Below are positions 17,523 through 24,881 of a stretch of DNA of 64,000 bases, in pieces (the first letter of the stretch is position 1; every line of letters begins with the position of its first letter). Below the pieces are notes generated by a model that ran no database searches, was not told where the DNA came from, and was given only the letters and a program-made list of their open reading frames with translations. The stretch covers positions 62,001 to 126,000 of the forward strand of contig CAVORW010000007.1 of assembly GCA_963698715.1 (NCBI GenBank). Direction: 5' to 3'. Source of the stretch: CAWHJB01 sp963698715. Its GTDB lineage: Bacteria; Chloroflexota; Anaerolineae; Anaerolineales; UBA4823. The position numbers and the translations under genes are program-made.

Positions 17523-18488
17523 ATGAAAACATTACCTGATGTCCAAACTGGAAGCGAAGAGCCTTTATACAATATTGGAGTTGTGGCTCGCATGACCGGT
17601 GTATCAATGCCCACCTTGAGAGCCTGGGAGAGACGTTACGGTTTCCCAGAATCTGAGCGTACTACCGGTGGGCACCGTCTTTATTCAGAAAAAGATGTCC
17701 TGCGCTTGCGCTGGGTTAAGGCCCGGATCGATGATGGTTTGCAGACCTCCCAGGCCATCCTGGCGCTGCACCATCAAGAAGAAATAGGGCGATTGGTGCC
17801 GGTCGAACAGCCAGAGAGTTGGAAGGGGGATCGTCGTCCCGGAGGCGTCAACCAGTTAGATTCTTACCAGCAGCGCCTGATGGATACCTTGCTCAGGAGA
17901 GAGGTTGATACCGCCGATCGTTTATTGGGTGAGGCGCTCCCACTATCTTCTCCCGAGGATTTAATCCTGGATGTGATTGGCCCAACTTTTGCACAAATTG
18001 GCCAGGCATGGGAGAACGGGCATATCAGTATTGCCACTGAACACCTGGCAACGAACTACTTACGTCAAAAGCTGTTGATGTGGATGATGAGTGGTCCACC
18101 GCCCAGGCCTACAAAGCCGATTGTTTTGACTTGCGCCCCTAACGAATGGCATGAGGGCGGATTGCTGGCACTCGGTGCTCTATTGCGCCGGAGTCGCTGG
18201 CCGGTTGCATACCTGGGGCAATCCTTGCCATTACAAGATCTGGCCTCTTTCGTCCGTGATTTAAAGCCTAACCTGGTGATCGCGGTTGCAATGGCAGAGG
18301 AATCGGCCGGCGAGCTGGTCGATTGGCCTCAATATCTTCCTGAAGTGGCTCAAACTGGGAAACCAGTGATCGGATATGGCGGGCGCGTGTTCAGCCATCA
18401 GCCAGAATGGCGCTTGAGGATGCAGGGTGTTTATCTGGGTGACACCCTCAGAGATGGCATGCAAACGATTGAGCGATTGCTGACATAA
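17523..18488 (+). CDS. carH: CarH/LitR-like MerR-type regulator with cobalamin-binding photoreceptor domain
   Basis: Transcriptional repressor whose family binds DNA in the dark with adenosylcobalamin and is released by light. Residue numbers here count from a GTG two codons upstream. The MerR winged helix (about 17-85) reads YNIGVVARMTGVSMPTLRAWERRYG with TTGGHRLYSEKDVLRL. The helical B12 domain holds W165-x9-E175-H176, the Wx9EH motif that lines AdoCbl in CarH. The Rossmann B12 domain has ExH in NEWHEGG, with His212 as the lower axial ligand. The ATG at 17523 is preferred over the GTG at 17517, though neither has a strong SD. A terminator follows. The gene is divergent from an operon with desaturase-like and photolyase genes, which fits light control. 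Confidence 0.9.
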   Translation: MKTLPDVQTGSEEPLYNIGVVARMTGVSMPTLRAWERRYGFPESERTTGGHRLYSEKDVLRLRWVKARIDDGLQTSQAILALHHQEEIGRLVPVEQPESWKGDRRPGGVNQLDSYQQRLMDTLLRREVDTADRLLGEALPLSSPEDLILDVIGPTFAQIGQAWENGHISIATEHLATNYLRQKLLMWMMSGPPPRPTKPIVLTCAPNEWHEGGLLALGALLRRSRWPVAYLGQSLPLQDLASFVRDLKPNLVIAVAMAEESAGELVDWPQYLPEVAQTGKPVIGYGGRVFSHQPEWRLRMQGVYLGDTLRDGMQTIERLLT

Positions 18489-18552
18489 GTAAACAATACG
18501 ATTTTCTCAGGACATTATCATTCGTCCAAGTAAATCGCTAAATTAATTCCAT

Positions 18553-18599
18553 AACCAGGACGGTGTATGCAATCGAGCGGAGCCGCCCTGGTTTTTTTT
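18553..18599 (+). terminator. Rho-independent terminator of carH
   Basis: The arms AACCAGG (18553-18559) and CCTGGTT (18587-18593), helped by CGG/CCG inside, are followed by a run of eight T. It ends the plus-strand carH transcript. Confidence 0.85.
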
Positions 18600-18677
18600 C
18601 TTAAGCCAAAGTTGAAGCATGCTCTCAGGGCTGGCTAAATCCCGGGAATATTCCCTGCTCCCTGAAAGGTGATATTG

Positions 18678-18720
18678 TGGTGTACAGTTTGGGCAGTGTA
18701 GCCGCCCAAACTGTACACCA
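18678..18720. repeat. Perfect 17-bp inverted repeat in a convergent intergenic region
   Basis: TGGTGTACAGTTTGGGC (18678-18694) is exactly complementary to 18704-18720, with a 9-base loop. No T run follows on either strand. It lies between the ends of carH and the metallophosphoesterase gene and may act as a bidirectional transcript end. Confidence 0.7.
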
Positions 18721-18761
18721 TACAGCCTTCTTTTGTTTATAAAGGAATCGCGGGAGACCCA

Positions 18762-19634
18762 CTAAATATTTGGCGAAACAAGTGTAAAAACTGTTATTTC
18801 GGGCCGGCAGTTTAGCCTGACCCGGAACCTGGCCATTCCCAGTCCGCGGTTGGTGTACAGCAGCATCTTACCAATGTGGTAGAGCCCGCGTGGATATTTG
18901 CGCCCGTGGGGCGGCAGAAAAGGCGGGCCAATCCACGGTAAATTGACCTGGCCTCCATGAGAATGTCCGGAAATCTGTAAGTCAAACCGCCCGCTGGCAG
19001 CACTGGTATCTGCATAATCCGGCTCGTGCGCCAGTAAGATGGCTGTACCATGCGGCTCGATATGCCTTAATACAAGGTCCAGGCGATCATAGCCATCGTA
19101 GGTGGAGTCGACTCCCCCAACGTGCAATCGGGCTTTAGCCCGCTGGATTGTGATGGCTTGGTTCCGTAATTCAAGCACACCGGCTCGCTGAAGCGCCTGG
19201 CGAATAACTGTGGCATTGCTCCAATGATCATGGTTACCTAAGACAGCCAGGCTCCCATCCGGTGCAGAAAGCCTTTGCAATTCCGATGCCAGTACGTCCA
19301 CATATTCCTGTGGATTGTGGCTGACAAAGTCGCCAGTTATCGCGATCAGGTCTGGGTTTAATCGGTTGACCGTCTCGACGATGCCGGCTAAACGCGCCCG
19401 GTTCATCCAGGAATTCATGTGAAGATCGCTAATTTGTACGATTTGGTAGTGGTTAAATTCTGGCTGTAATCGCGGCAGCTGTAATGATATCCGGTTGATC
19501 TCGACCCATTCTGGCTCGATCCGGGCAGCGTATTGAAGACCACCCAGGCTTAGTAGACCGCCGCTCACCGCGATCAGCGCGCCGACTTTTAAGAAATCAC
19601 GACGATTGTATTGTTTAATATCCATAGGCTCCAT
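18762..19634 (-). CDS. Tat-exported metallophosphoesterase (YkuE-like)
   Basis: Calcineurin-like phosphoesterase of about 290 residues. Metal ligands are visible in ISDLHMNSW, ITGDFVSHN, LGNHDHWS and SGHSHGGQVNLP. The N-terminus has NRRDFLKVG followed by a hydrophobic stretch, a twin-arginine signal, so the domain should work outside the membrane. The ATG at 19634 shares its A with the stop of the upstream lipoprotein gene (TAATG), which sets the start; an ATG three codons later is possible. Relatives include YkuE-type phosphodiesterases, some acting on undecaprenyl or lipid headgroups; the substrate here is not known. Confidence 0.88.
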   Translation of the reverse strand: MEPMDIKQYNRRDFLKVGALIAVSGGLLSLGGLQYAARIEPEWVEINRISLQLPRLQPEFNHYQIVQISDLHMNSWMNRARLAGIVETVNRLNPDLIAITGDFVSHNPQEYVDVLASELQRLSAPDGSLAVLGNHDHWSNATVIRQALQRAGVLELRNQAITIQRAKARLHVGGVDSTYDGYDRLDLVLRHIEPHGTAILLAHEPDYADTSAASGRFDLQISGHSHGGQVNLPWIGPPFLPPHGRKYPRGLYHIGKMLLYTNRGLGMARFRVRLNCRPEITVFTLVSPNI

Positions 19635-21019
19635 TAGGGCAGCCAAAGCTGCAAACGGTTATCTGTCAATCCCACGCCAAGCGCCATCCCTTTATCCGCT
19701 AAGGCTACCAATGCCAAATTGCTGTTCAATTGGCCCTGGAGGTCCAACTGCCAGGCCACCTCAGCCCCAGCGGCTGCATGGCGAATACCGGCCAGCCCAG
19801 TCAACTGGCGGTTGGGTACCAGCACTTCAACCTGGCCATCGCCATCGAAATCCGCTGCGGCTGTCATATCCAGATTCCGGCGTCCGAGAATGTGAGAAGT
19901 ATATCCGGATATCTGAGCGACCAACTCAAGGGTTTGCCCATTCAACCTGAAAAATTCGACCACCCCATTCAAGTGGGGAGTTAATACATCGACAACTTCA
20001 ATCTCGCCATTCGGACCAAAGGGGGCAGCTGCGATCGCATGCCGCCAGCGGTAGCCTTGACCAATCGATGAGCTGCTGGCGATGATTGCTCCTTGGGCAT
20101 TATAAATGATTAAGCGGGCGCCCTGGTTATGATCGCTGATTGTGGCTATCAGCTCGGGTTGGCCATCACCATCGAGATCGGTCCAAATTGGAAAGATACC
20201 TTCGAATACATTTGGGTCTTCCAGTTGGATGACTAACCCAATTTCTGGGTAGGGCAAGAAATCGATTCTTGTAATCTGGCTGGCTTCAATTCCATCTCCC
20301 AAAACGCCATGATCATACCGGTCCGTCGCGCCGTTATACAGCAAGAGCGATTTGCTGTCATTTTGAAGCAGGCGCGAGTCCGGCAGTGCTTGTAATGGCA
20401 GGTGTCTGGACTCGCCGCCCGTTTGGACCTCGATCAGGTTGCCGGTTTGATCGATCAAAACCAGGCTCCCATCAGCCATCTCAACCGGGTGGCTGAAATT
20501 TGATTGGGGGTATGAGCTAGCCGCTACCAAGCTGGCCTGAGCCCCTGACACTCGAAGTAGCGGGGGAGAGTTCGGAACCAGCTGGGCCGGCTGGATAGCA
20601 AATGGTTCAATGCTCTGGTCGTGACTATAAAAAGCCTGCACCTGGCCGTCTTCAAGGACAGCCACCCACAAACTGCCGTCTTGATAAGGCGCGCCCACCA
20701 CCCAGACGGGAGCACCATCGAGTGGGATATCCCTGGGCAAAAAATCGGGTGGTTGTCCCCGGCCCTGGATATAACGATTCCCATCCGGTCTCTGGTAAGT
20801 ATATGCAAACTCTGGTTGGATATTCGGGGGTTGGCTGGCTTTCGGCGAGCTGGCGGGGGATGGCGTGACTCCCAATACCACAGCCGAGGGTGAAGGGATC
20901 AGCAGCGAATCTGGCGAAGTCTGGCAACCCCAGAGAAGCATGCTCGCAGCTGCAGCCCCCCAGGTTAGCAAGCGGTGGAACATTCTGTCCGCAGAGTGCT
21001 TTGTTAACAAAGAATCCAT
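19634..21019 (-). CDS. FG-GAP/VCBS repeat lipoprotein
   Basis: A 461-residue secreted lipoprotein: a signal sequence ends in the lipobox MLLWGC (Cys32), then a Ser/Pro-rich linker, then a beta-propeller-like domain. Calcium-binding FG-GAP loops are seen in TDLDGDGQPELIATI and AADFDGDGQVEVLVPN. These repeats serve as extracellular scaffolds; no enzyme motif is present. The start ATG overlaps the stop of the PPOX gene by one base (TAATG). The stop overlaps the phosphoesterase start in the same way, so three genes are tightly coupled. Confidence 0.8.
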   Translation of the reverse strand: MDSLLTKHSADRMFHRLLTWGAAAASMLLWGCQTSPDSLLIPSPSAVVLGVTPSPASSPKASQPPNIQPEFAYTYQRPDGNRYIQGRGQPPDFLPRDIPLDGAPVWVVGAPYQDGSLWVAVLEDGQVQAFYSHDQSIEPFAIQPAQLVPNSPPLLRVSGAQASLVAASSYPQSNFSHPVEMADGSLVLIDQTGNLIEVQTGGESRHLPLQALPDSRLLQNDSKSLLLYNGATDRYDHGVLGDGIEASQITRIDFLPYPEIGLVIQLEDPNVFEGIFPIWTDLDGDGQPELIATISDHNQGARLIIYNAQGAIIASSSSIGQGYRWRHAIAAAPFGPNGEIEVVDVLTPHLNGVVEFFRLNGQTLELVAQISGYTSHILGRRNLDMTAAADFDGDGQVEVLVPNRQLTGLAGIRHAAAGAEVAWQLDLQGQLNSNLALVALADKGMALGVGLTDNRLQLWLP

Positions 21020-21408
21020 TAAGCTTGACTTGGCAGAATTTTGTAGATCACACGGATTTGATCGGGCGTGTGGTTCGTATATCTTGCCCGGCCCAAATAT
21101 TTTTGAGCCATTTTATCCATATGTGCATCCGCACCATCTTCTGTGATTTCAACAACTCTTCCGCGTATCTGGATATAGCGATAAGGATCTTCCGGATCTC
21201 TGATTTCGAGTGCAACTCGCGGATCGGTTGTCATGTTTAAATCTTTTTGCCGGCCACGGGCTGTGTTCACCCAGATATACCTGCCATCGTAATCGATCCA
21301 TACAGGCGTTACTTGCGGGCTGCCATCAGGCATGAGGGTTGCTAAACTGGCAAAAGCTCTTTTATTGAACAAATCCAAATACTGTGGATCGATGGTTGTT
21401 TCGCTCAT
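21019..21408 (-). CDS. PPOX-class F420-dependent oxidoreductase family protein
   Basis: A 129-residue split-barrel flavin/F420-binding protein of the pyridoxamine-phosphate-oxidase-like superfamily. It has FASLATLMPDGSPQVTPVWIDYDG and the cofactor segment VNTARGRQKDLNMTTDPRVAL. The combination resembles the TIGR03618 group, which uses F420. Whether this organism makes F420 cannot be seen here. The start has AGGAGT six bases upstream. It leads the PPOX-lipoprotein-phosphoesterase operon. Confidence 0.82.
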   Translation of the reverse strand: MSETTIDPQYLDLFNKRAFASLATLMPDGSPQVTPVWIDYDGRYIWVNTARGRQKDLNMTTDPRVALEIRDPEDPYRYIQIRGRVVEITEDGADAHMDKMAQKYLGRARYTNHTPDQIRVIYKILPSQA

Positions 21409-21499
21409 CGTTCAACTCCTGAATACTTTTTCTATTTGGGGAAATCACTCGATCCTGCCGCTGTGGTGGGCCACCATCGATATTTCTCGGAACTCAATC

Positions 21500-21526
21500 A
21501 AAAACACCTCGACTTAATGAGGTGTT
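21500..21526 (-). terminator. Terminator after tRNA-His
   Basis: On the minus strand AACACCTC, an 8-base loop and GAGGTGTT are followed by a T run (plus-strand A run from 21500). It lies about 50 bases after the tRNA-His 3' end. Confidence 0.75.
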
Positions 21527-21576
21527 GGTTAGCGAAATTCGCTGGTTTTGATCTGCCCGTTTAGGCAATAATAAAG

Positions 21577-21649
21577 GGTGCCAGAAGGGTTTCGAACCCT
21601 CAACCCCCGCATCCACAGTGCGGTGCTCTGCCATTGAGCTACTGGCACC
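21577..21649 (-). tRNA. tRNA-His (GTG)
   Basis: The cloverleaf is complete on the minus strand. The acceptor GTGCCAG pairs with CTGGCAC, the D arm includes TAGCTCAATGGCAGAGC, the anticodon loop CTGTGGA gives anticodon GTG, and the T arm is GGGTTCGAAACCC. A G at position -1 opposite a C73 discriminator is encoded, the histidine-specific identity pair. CCA is not encoded. It lies 100 bases downstream of hisS on the same strand. Confidence 0.96.
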
Positions 21650-21748
21650 ATATCGGCTTGAATTCTAACACGAAGATTAGCAGGTATCAAGAGATAATCA
21701 TGATGAAAAATCCTCAGTGCCCATCGATCGATCCCTGGCCGCATACTA

Positions 21749-23023
21749 TTATTGTGCTAACATAGCCGCGATCACCCTGGCTGCCTGGCCCTGAGGAACG
21801 GTGATCTGTTCCCCGGTTTTAAGGTTCTTGACGGCAACCTCGCCCCGCAATTGTTCCTCTGGACCCAGTACAAGTGCGACCTGCATGCCCATCCGGTCGG
21901 CGTATTTAAATTGCTTCCCCAATTTGTTCTCTTCGGGATAGCTGGCCACATTTATACCCTCTTTGCGCAGCTGGTTAGCCAGCCTAAAGGAGGGGATCAG
22001 GGAGTTTTGGTCAAATATTGTGATCAGCACGGGTGCAGTTGAGAGTCCGGCATTTTCGGGCAGGCAGCCAAATTTGTCTAACACCAGGCTGACGACCAGA
22101 TCGCCCATGGCAAATCCTACTCCGGGCAGTGGATCGCCGCCGACATCGCCCACCAGATTGTCATAACGCCCACCACCTAATATTGCCCGGAACTCACCGT
22201 CCTGATCCCAGGCCTCAAACACCGTCCCGGTGTAGTATTCCAATCCTCGAATGATGAACGGAGCGAAGCGCACGTACTCGCCCACGCCCAATGCGTCAAT
22301 TGCGTTGAAAAAACGTACCAGTTCAGGCGATTTTCGCCACAATTCATCATTGACGAGATTGGCTTTCAGGCCATCGAACTGAGGTTCGGACAGACCGATC
22401 TCCTGGGCATATTTGGCCCAATCGGATGCCGGCATTTTGTCTCGGCGGTCAATCAGGCGCAACACTTCAGGCCTGCGTTCTGTAGGAATCTGAAGTGCTT
22501 CAAACTCGCTGTCCATAAGACGGCGGTTGTTGACCAGAATACTGATTTGCTCGGGTTGCAGGCCAACTTCACGAAAGAAAGAAGCCGCCACAGCCACCAT
22601 TTCGGCGTCGGCCTCCGGCTGGGCGACACCGATGAGATCGATATTCCATTGGAAAAATTCGCGGCTGCGTCCCTTTTGCGGGCGCTCATAGCGCCAGAAT
22701 GGGCCCCACGACCACCAGCGCTGAGGATAGACCATCTGGCGCTGTCGTTGGGCAACCATACGGGCCAGGCTGGGGGTCAATTCTGGACGCAGAGTGATTA
22801 AGTCACCACTTCTATCGGGAAATACAAACGACTGCTCCTTGACCAGTTCTTCACCCGATTTAGCCGCGTAGAGCTCAATCGACTCGATGAAGGGCGCATC
22901 ATATTCTTGATAACCATAGGTTTCAGACACTCTTCGGACAGTCTGATACAGCCAGGTGCGCACAGCCATCTCTTCCGGATAAAAATCTCGGGTTCCTTTG
23001 AGGGATTGTATGGTAGTTTTCAT
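21749..23023 (-). CDS. hisS: Histidyl-tRNA synthetase
   Basis: Class II aminoacyl-tRNA synthetase charging tRNA-His, 424 residues. Motif 1 begins GTRDFYPEEM. Motif 2 is FWRYERPQKGRSREFFQWN. The histidine A-loop is GLEYYTGTVFEAW. Motif 3 reads GVGFAMGDLVVSL, with Asp where the common bacterial type has GxERL, as in a HisRS subgroup I recall from organellar enzymes. The start is the ATG of MKTTIQSLKG; a longer open frame upstream has no family match. No T-box is visible in the leader. The cognate tRNA gene lies directly downstream. Confidence 0.95.
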   Translation of the reverse strand: MKTTIQSLKGTRDFYPEEMAVRTWLYQTVRRVSETYGYQEYDAPFIESIELYAAKSGEELVKEQSFVFPDRSGDLITLRPELTPSLARMVAQRQRQMVYPQRWWSWGPFWRYERPQKGRSREFFQWNIDLIGVAQPEADAEMVAVAASFFREVGLQPEQISILVNNRRLMDSEFEALQIPTERRPEVLRLIDRRDKMPASDWAKYAQEIGLSEPQFDGLKANLVNDELWRKSPELVRFFNAIDALGVGEYVRFAPFIIRGLEYYTGTVFEAWDQDGEFRAILGGGRYDNLVGDVGGDPLPGVGFAMGDLVVSLVLDKFGCLPENAGLSTAPVLITIFDQNSLIPSFRLANQLRKEGINVASYPEENKLGKQFKYADRMGMQVALVLGPEEQLRGEVAVKNLKTGEQITVPQGQAARVIAAMLAQ

Positions 23024-23066
23024 AGATTGGGTGCCAATCTTTGTCCGTAATGAGGGATGAGGGCAC

Positions 23067-23075
23067 ATTGTAGCA
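23067..23075 (-). promoter_or_regulatory. Extended -10 promoter of hisS
   Basis: On the minus strand TGCTACAAT provides an extended -10 element about 45 bases before the hisS ATG. No good -35 is seen 17 bases upstream. Confidence 0.4.
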
Positions 23076-23148
23076 TAAATTATGGGCCTGCTAGTAATGG
23101 AACAAATCGAACTTATTAAAGTTAACGGCCCACGAATGGTTTCACTCC

Positions 23149-23190
23149 GGTAAGCAATTTTTGGGAGCCTCATCCTAAAAATTGCTTACC
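23149..23190. terminator. 14-bp inverted repeat, likely bidirectional terminator
   Basis: GGTAAGCAATTTTT (23149-23162) is exactly complementary to 23177-23190 with a 14-base loop. A T-rich arm foot makes it work like a terminator in either direction. It sits between the end of the M24 peptidase gene and hisS, but both are on the minus strand, so it separates their transcripts. Confidence 0.6.
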
Positions 23191-23226
23191 ATAAAGTAAA
23201 CCTTCGCCCGATCAGTTTCCAATGGT

Positions 23227-24411
23227 CTAGCGATAAATGATCTCGGTTTGCGGCTCGCTCAAAAAAATTGTCCCTGTTTCTGTTACCAGAACGTCTTCCT
23301 CCAGCCCAACATAGCCATAACCTGGAACTGCAACCCCGGGCTCAACCGTATAAACCTGACCGGCCTCCAGGGGATAATTGGGCGTATCGCCATAACGCTC
23401 CCAGGTGGGCCCCAGCAGACCGGCGCCATCATGAGCCAATCGCCCGATATGATGGCCTGTTCCATATTTGTACTCTGGATAACCGGCATCTGTCACGATC
23501 TTGCGGGCGATCGCATCCACTTCTTTGCCCAAAATTCCAGGCTTCATGGCCTGCACCGCCGCCTGGATCGCCCGGACGACAGTGTCGAACGCCCGGCGGA
23601 CTTCAACCGGGGCCTGGTCTTCACCCGGTTTGCGATAATAAGCAACCCTTTGGATATCCGAGCAGTATTCCTGCTGCCGCACCCCAAAATCGATGTGCAA
23701 GAGTTGACCTCGTTCGAGTTTGATATCGCTTGGTCCGACATGTCCGACTGGAGATTCCGGACCGGCGTTGACAGTCGGACAGCTGTCATAATCCCAGGCA
23801 ACTTCTACCCCATATTCCCTTATCTGTTGGTGCATGAACTGGCTGATTTGCTCTTCGGAGCTACCAGGCTGGGCGAAATCAAAGGTCCGGTCGAAAATCT
23901 TTTGGGTGGTGTCGATAGCGCCCCGAATCCGTTCCAGCTCGCCTGCGGTCTTACGCCCACGCAGCGCACTGAGGATATCTTCGGCGGAGGTCAAACGTTG
24001 CTCCCAGGGGGTATCATCAAAATACTTAACCAGCAGCTGGTACATGCCGTAGCTCAAGCCATCTGCGTGCACATCGTTGAGAGAGTAGTTGATGGCGATT
24101 TTTCCAGGGTAGATCCGTTCCAGGGTATGGAGCAGATTGCGCCGGATCGATTCATGGTACGGGATCACTGTGGTATAAGCGCCGGTGCGCCGGGCGGTTT
24201 CAGCTTCAAAGTGGCCAACAATAGCGTAGGTATCGCCTTTTTGTGTCAAAATCAAGGCACTTTGCCAGGTAAGCTCATGGCCGTAAATGAGCGGCAAGAC
24301 CGGGTCGCCGCCGGCGGAGGTTTCACGCACGAAGGTCAACCAGGCATCAATATTTTTCTCTCGTAAGATCGCAATCGCTTGTTTAACTTTCTCTTGAACG
24401 ATCGTGGACAT
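23227..24411 (-). CDS. M24 family metallopeptidase (Xaa-Pro aminopeptidase-like)
   Basis: A 394-residue pita-bread peptidase with an N-terminal creatinase-like domain (to about 150) and a C-terminal catalytic domain. All five dimetal ligands are visible: Asp in LLHIDFG, Asp in YCSDIQR, His in GTGHHIGRLAHDG, Glu in TVEPG, and Glu in GLEEDVL. It cleaves an N-terminal residue before proline in typical members; the exact specificity is unknown. The start is the ATG giving MSTIVQEKVK, with AAGGAG seven bases upstream; the longer frame by ten codons lacks such a site. Confidence 0.88.
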   Translation of the reverse strand: MSTIVQEKVKQAIAILREKNIDAWLTFVRETSAGGDPVLPLIYGHELTWQSALILTQKGDTYAIVGHFEAETARRTGAYTTVIPYHESIRRNLLHTLERIYPGKIAINYSLNDVHADGLSYGMYQLLVKYFDDTPWEQRLTSAEDILSALRGRKTAGELERIRGAIDTTQKIFDRTFDFAQPGSSEEQISQFMHQQIREYGVEVAWDYDSCPTVNAGPESPVGHVGPSDIKLERGQLLHIDFGVRQQEYCSDIQRVAYYRKPGEDQAPVEVRRAFDTVVRAIQAAVQAMKPGILGKEVDAIARKIVTDAGYPEYKYGTGHHIGRLAHDGAGLLGPTWERYGDTPNYPLEAGQVYTVEPGVAVPGYGYVGLEEDVLVTETGTIFLSEPQTEIIYR

Positions 24412-24557
24412 TTCCTGACTCCTTTCTTTCCCAAAGCTCAACCAACTCCAATAATTTACTTCTTGAGAACCGTTCCAAAATGGTTGATAATGGTCCCTGG
24501 CTGTGATATTGGTGCATATCAGCCCTAGTCACACCAAGGACGATTTAATCATCTGAT

Positions 24558-24594
24558 GTTATTTACCGCAGTGCGTCGGACTGCGGGTAATAAC
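24558..24594. repeat. Dispersed hairpin element, copy 1
   Basis: Arms 24558-24572 and 24580-24594 pair at 13 of 15 positions around GCGTCGG. The right arm and loop match the element at 30173-30223 in inverted orientation (GTCGGAC-GCGGG-ATAACAC core). It lacks a T run. Confidence 0.6.
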
Positions 24595-24881
24595 ACCACA
24601 AATCTCATTTTTCTTAAGTGACTTGCCGAGAATACCACTATACCATGTACGCTTAAGACAGTAATAGGATTGTGGTTGTTCAGCCGGTGATCATGTACAT
24701 CAACCGCAGCGAAACCCTTAATTTTCGGATGAATGCTCAGGAAAGTATTTGGTGATGGCTGGGCATGATCCTAGCTTACATTAATGCTTGCAAATCACCA
24801 CTCCAGATTCCCATACATCAAGGATACTCGAAGACCCATCCAAGCTGCCTTGCACGCCAGAGGATGATCTGGAAGAATTAC
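24595..24881. other. Intergenic stretch without a recognised gene
   Basis: No open frame with a family-like product, tRNA or clear promoter is seen between the hairpin and the end of the M14 gene. Confidence 0.5.

Noticed and set aside
23024..23226. Possible T-box riboswitch before hisS
   Set aside because: No T-box sequence or specifier stem is visible; the hairpin there fits a terminator of the upstream gene.
23248..24366. Long plus-strand open frame across the M24 peptidase gene
   Set aside because: It mirrors a well-supported metallopeptidase whose ligands are all intact on the other strand.
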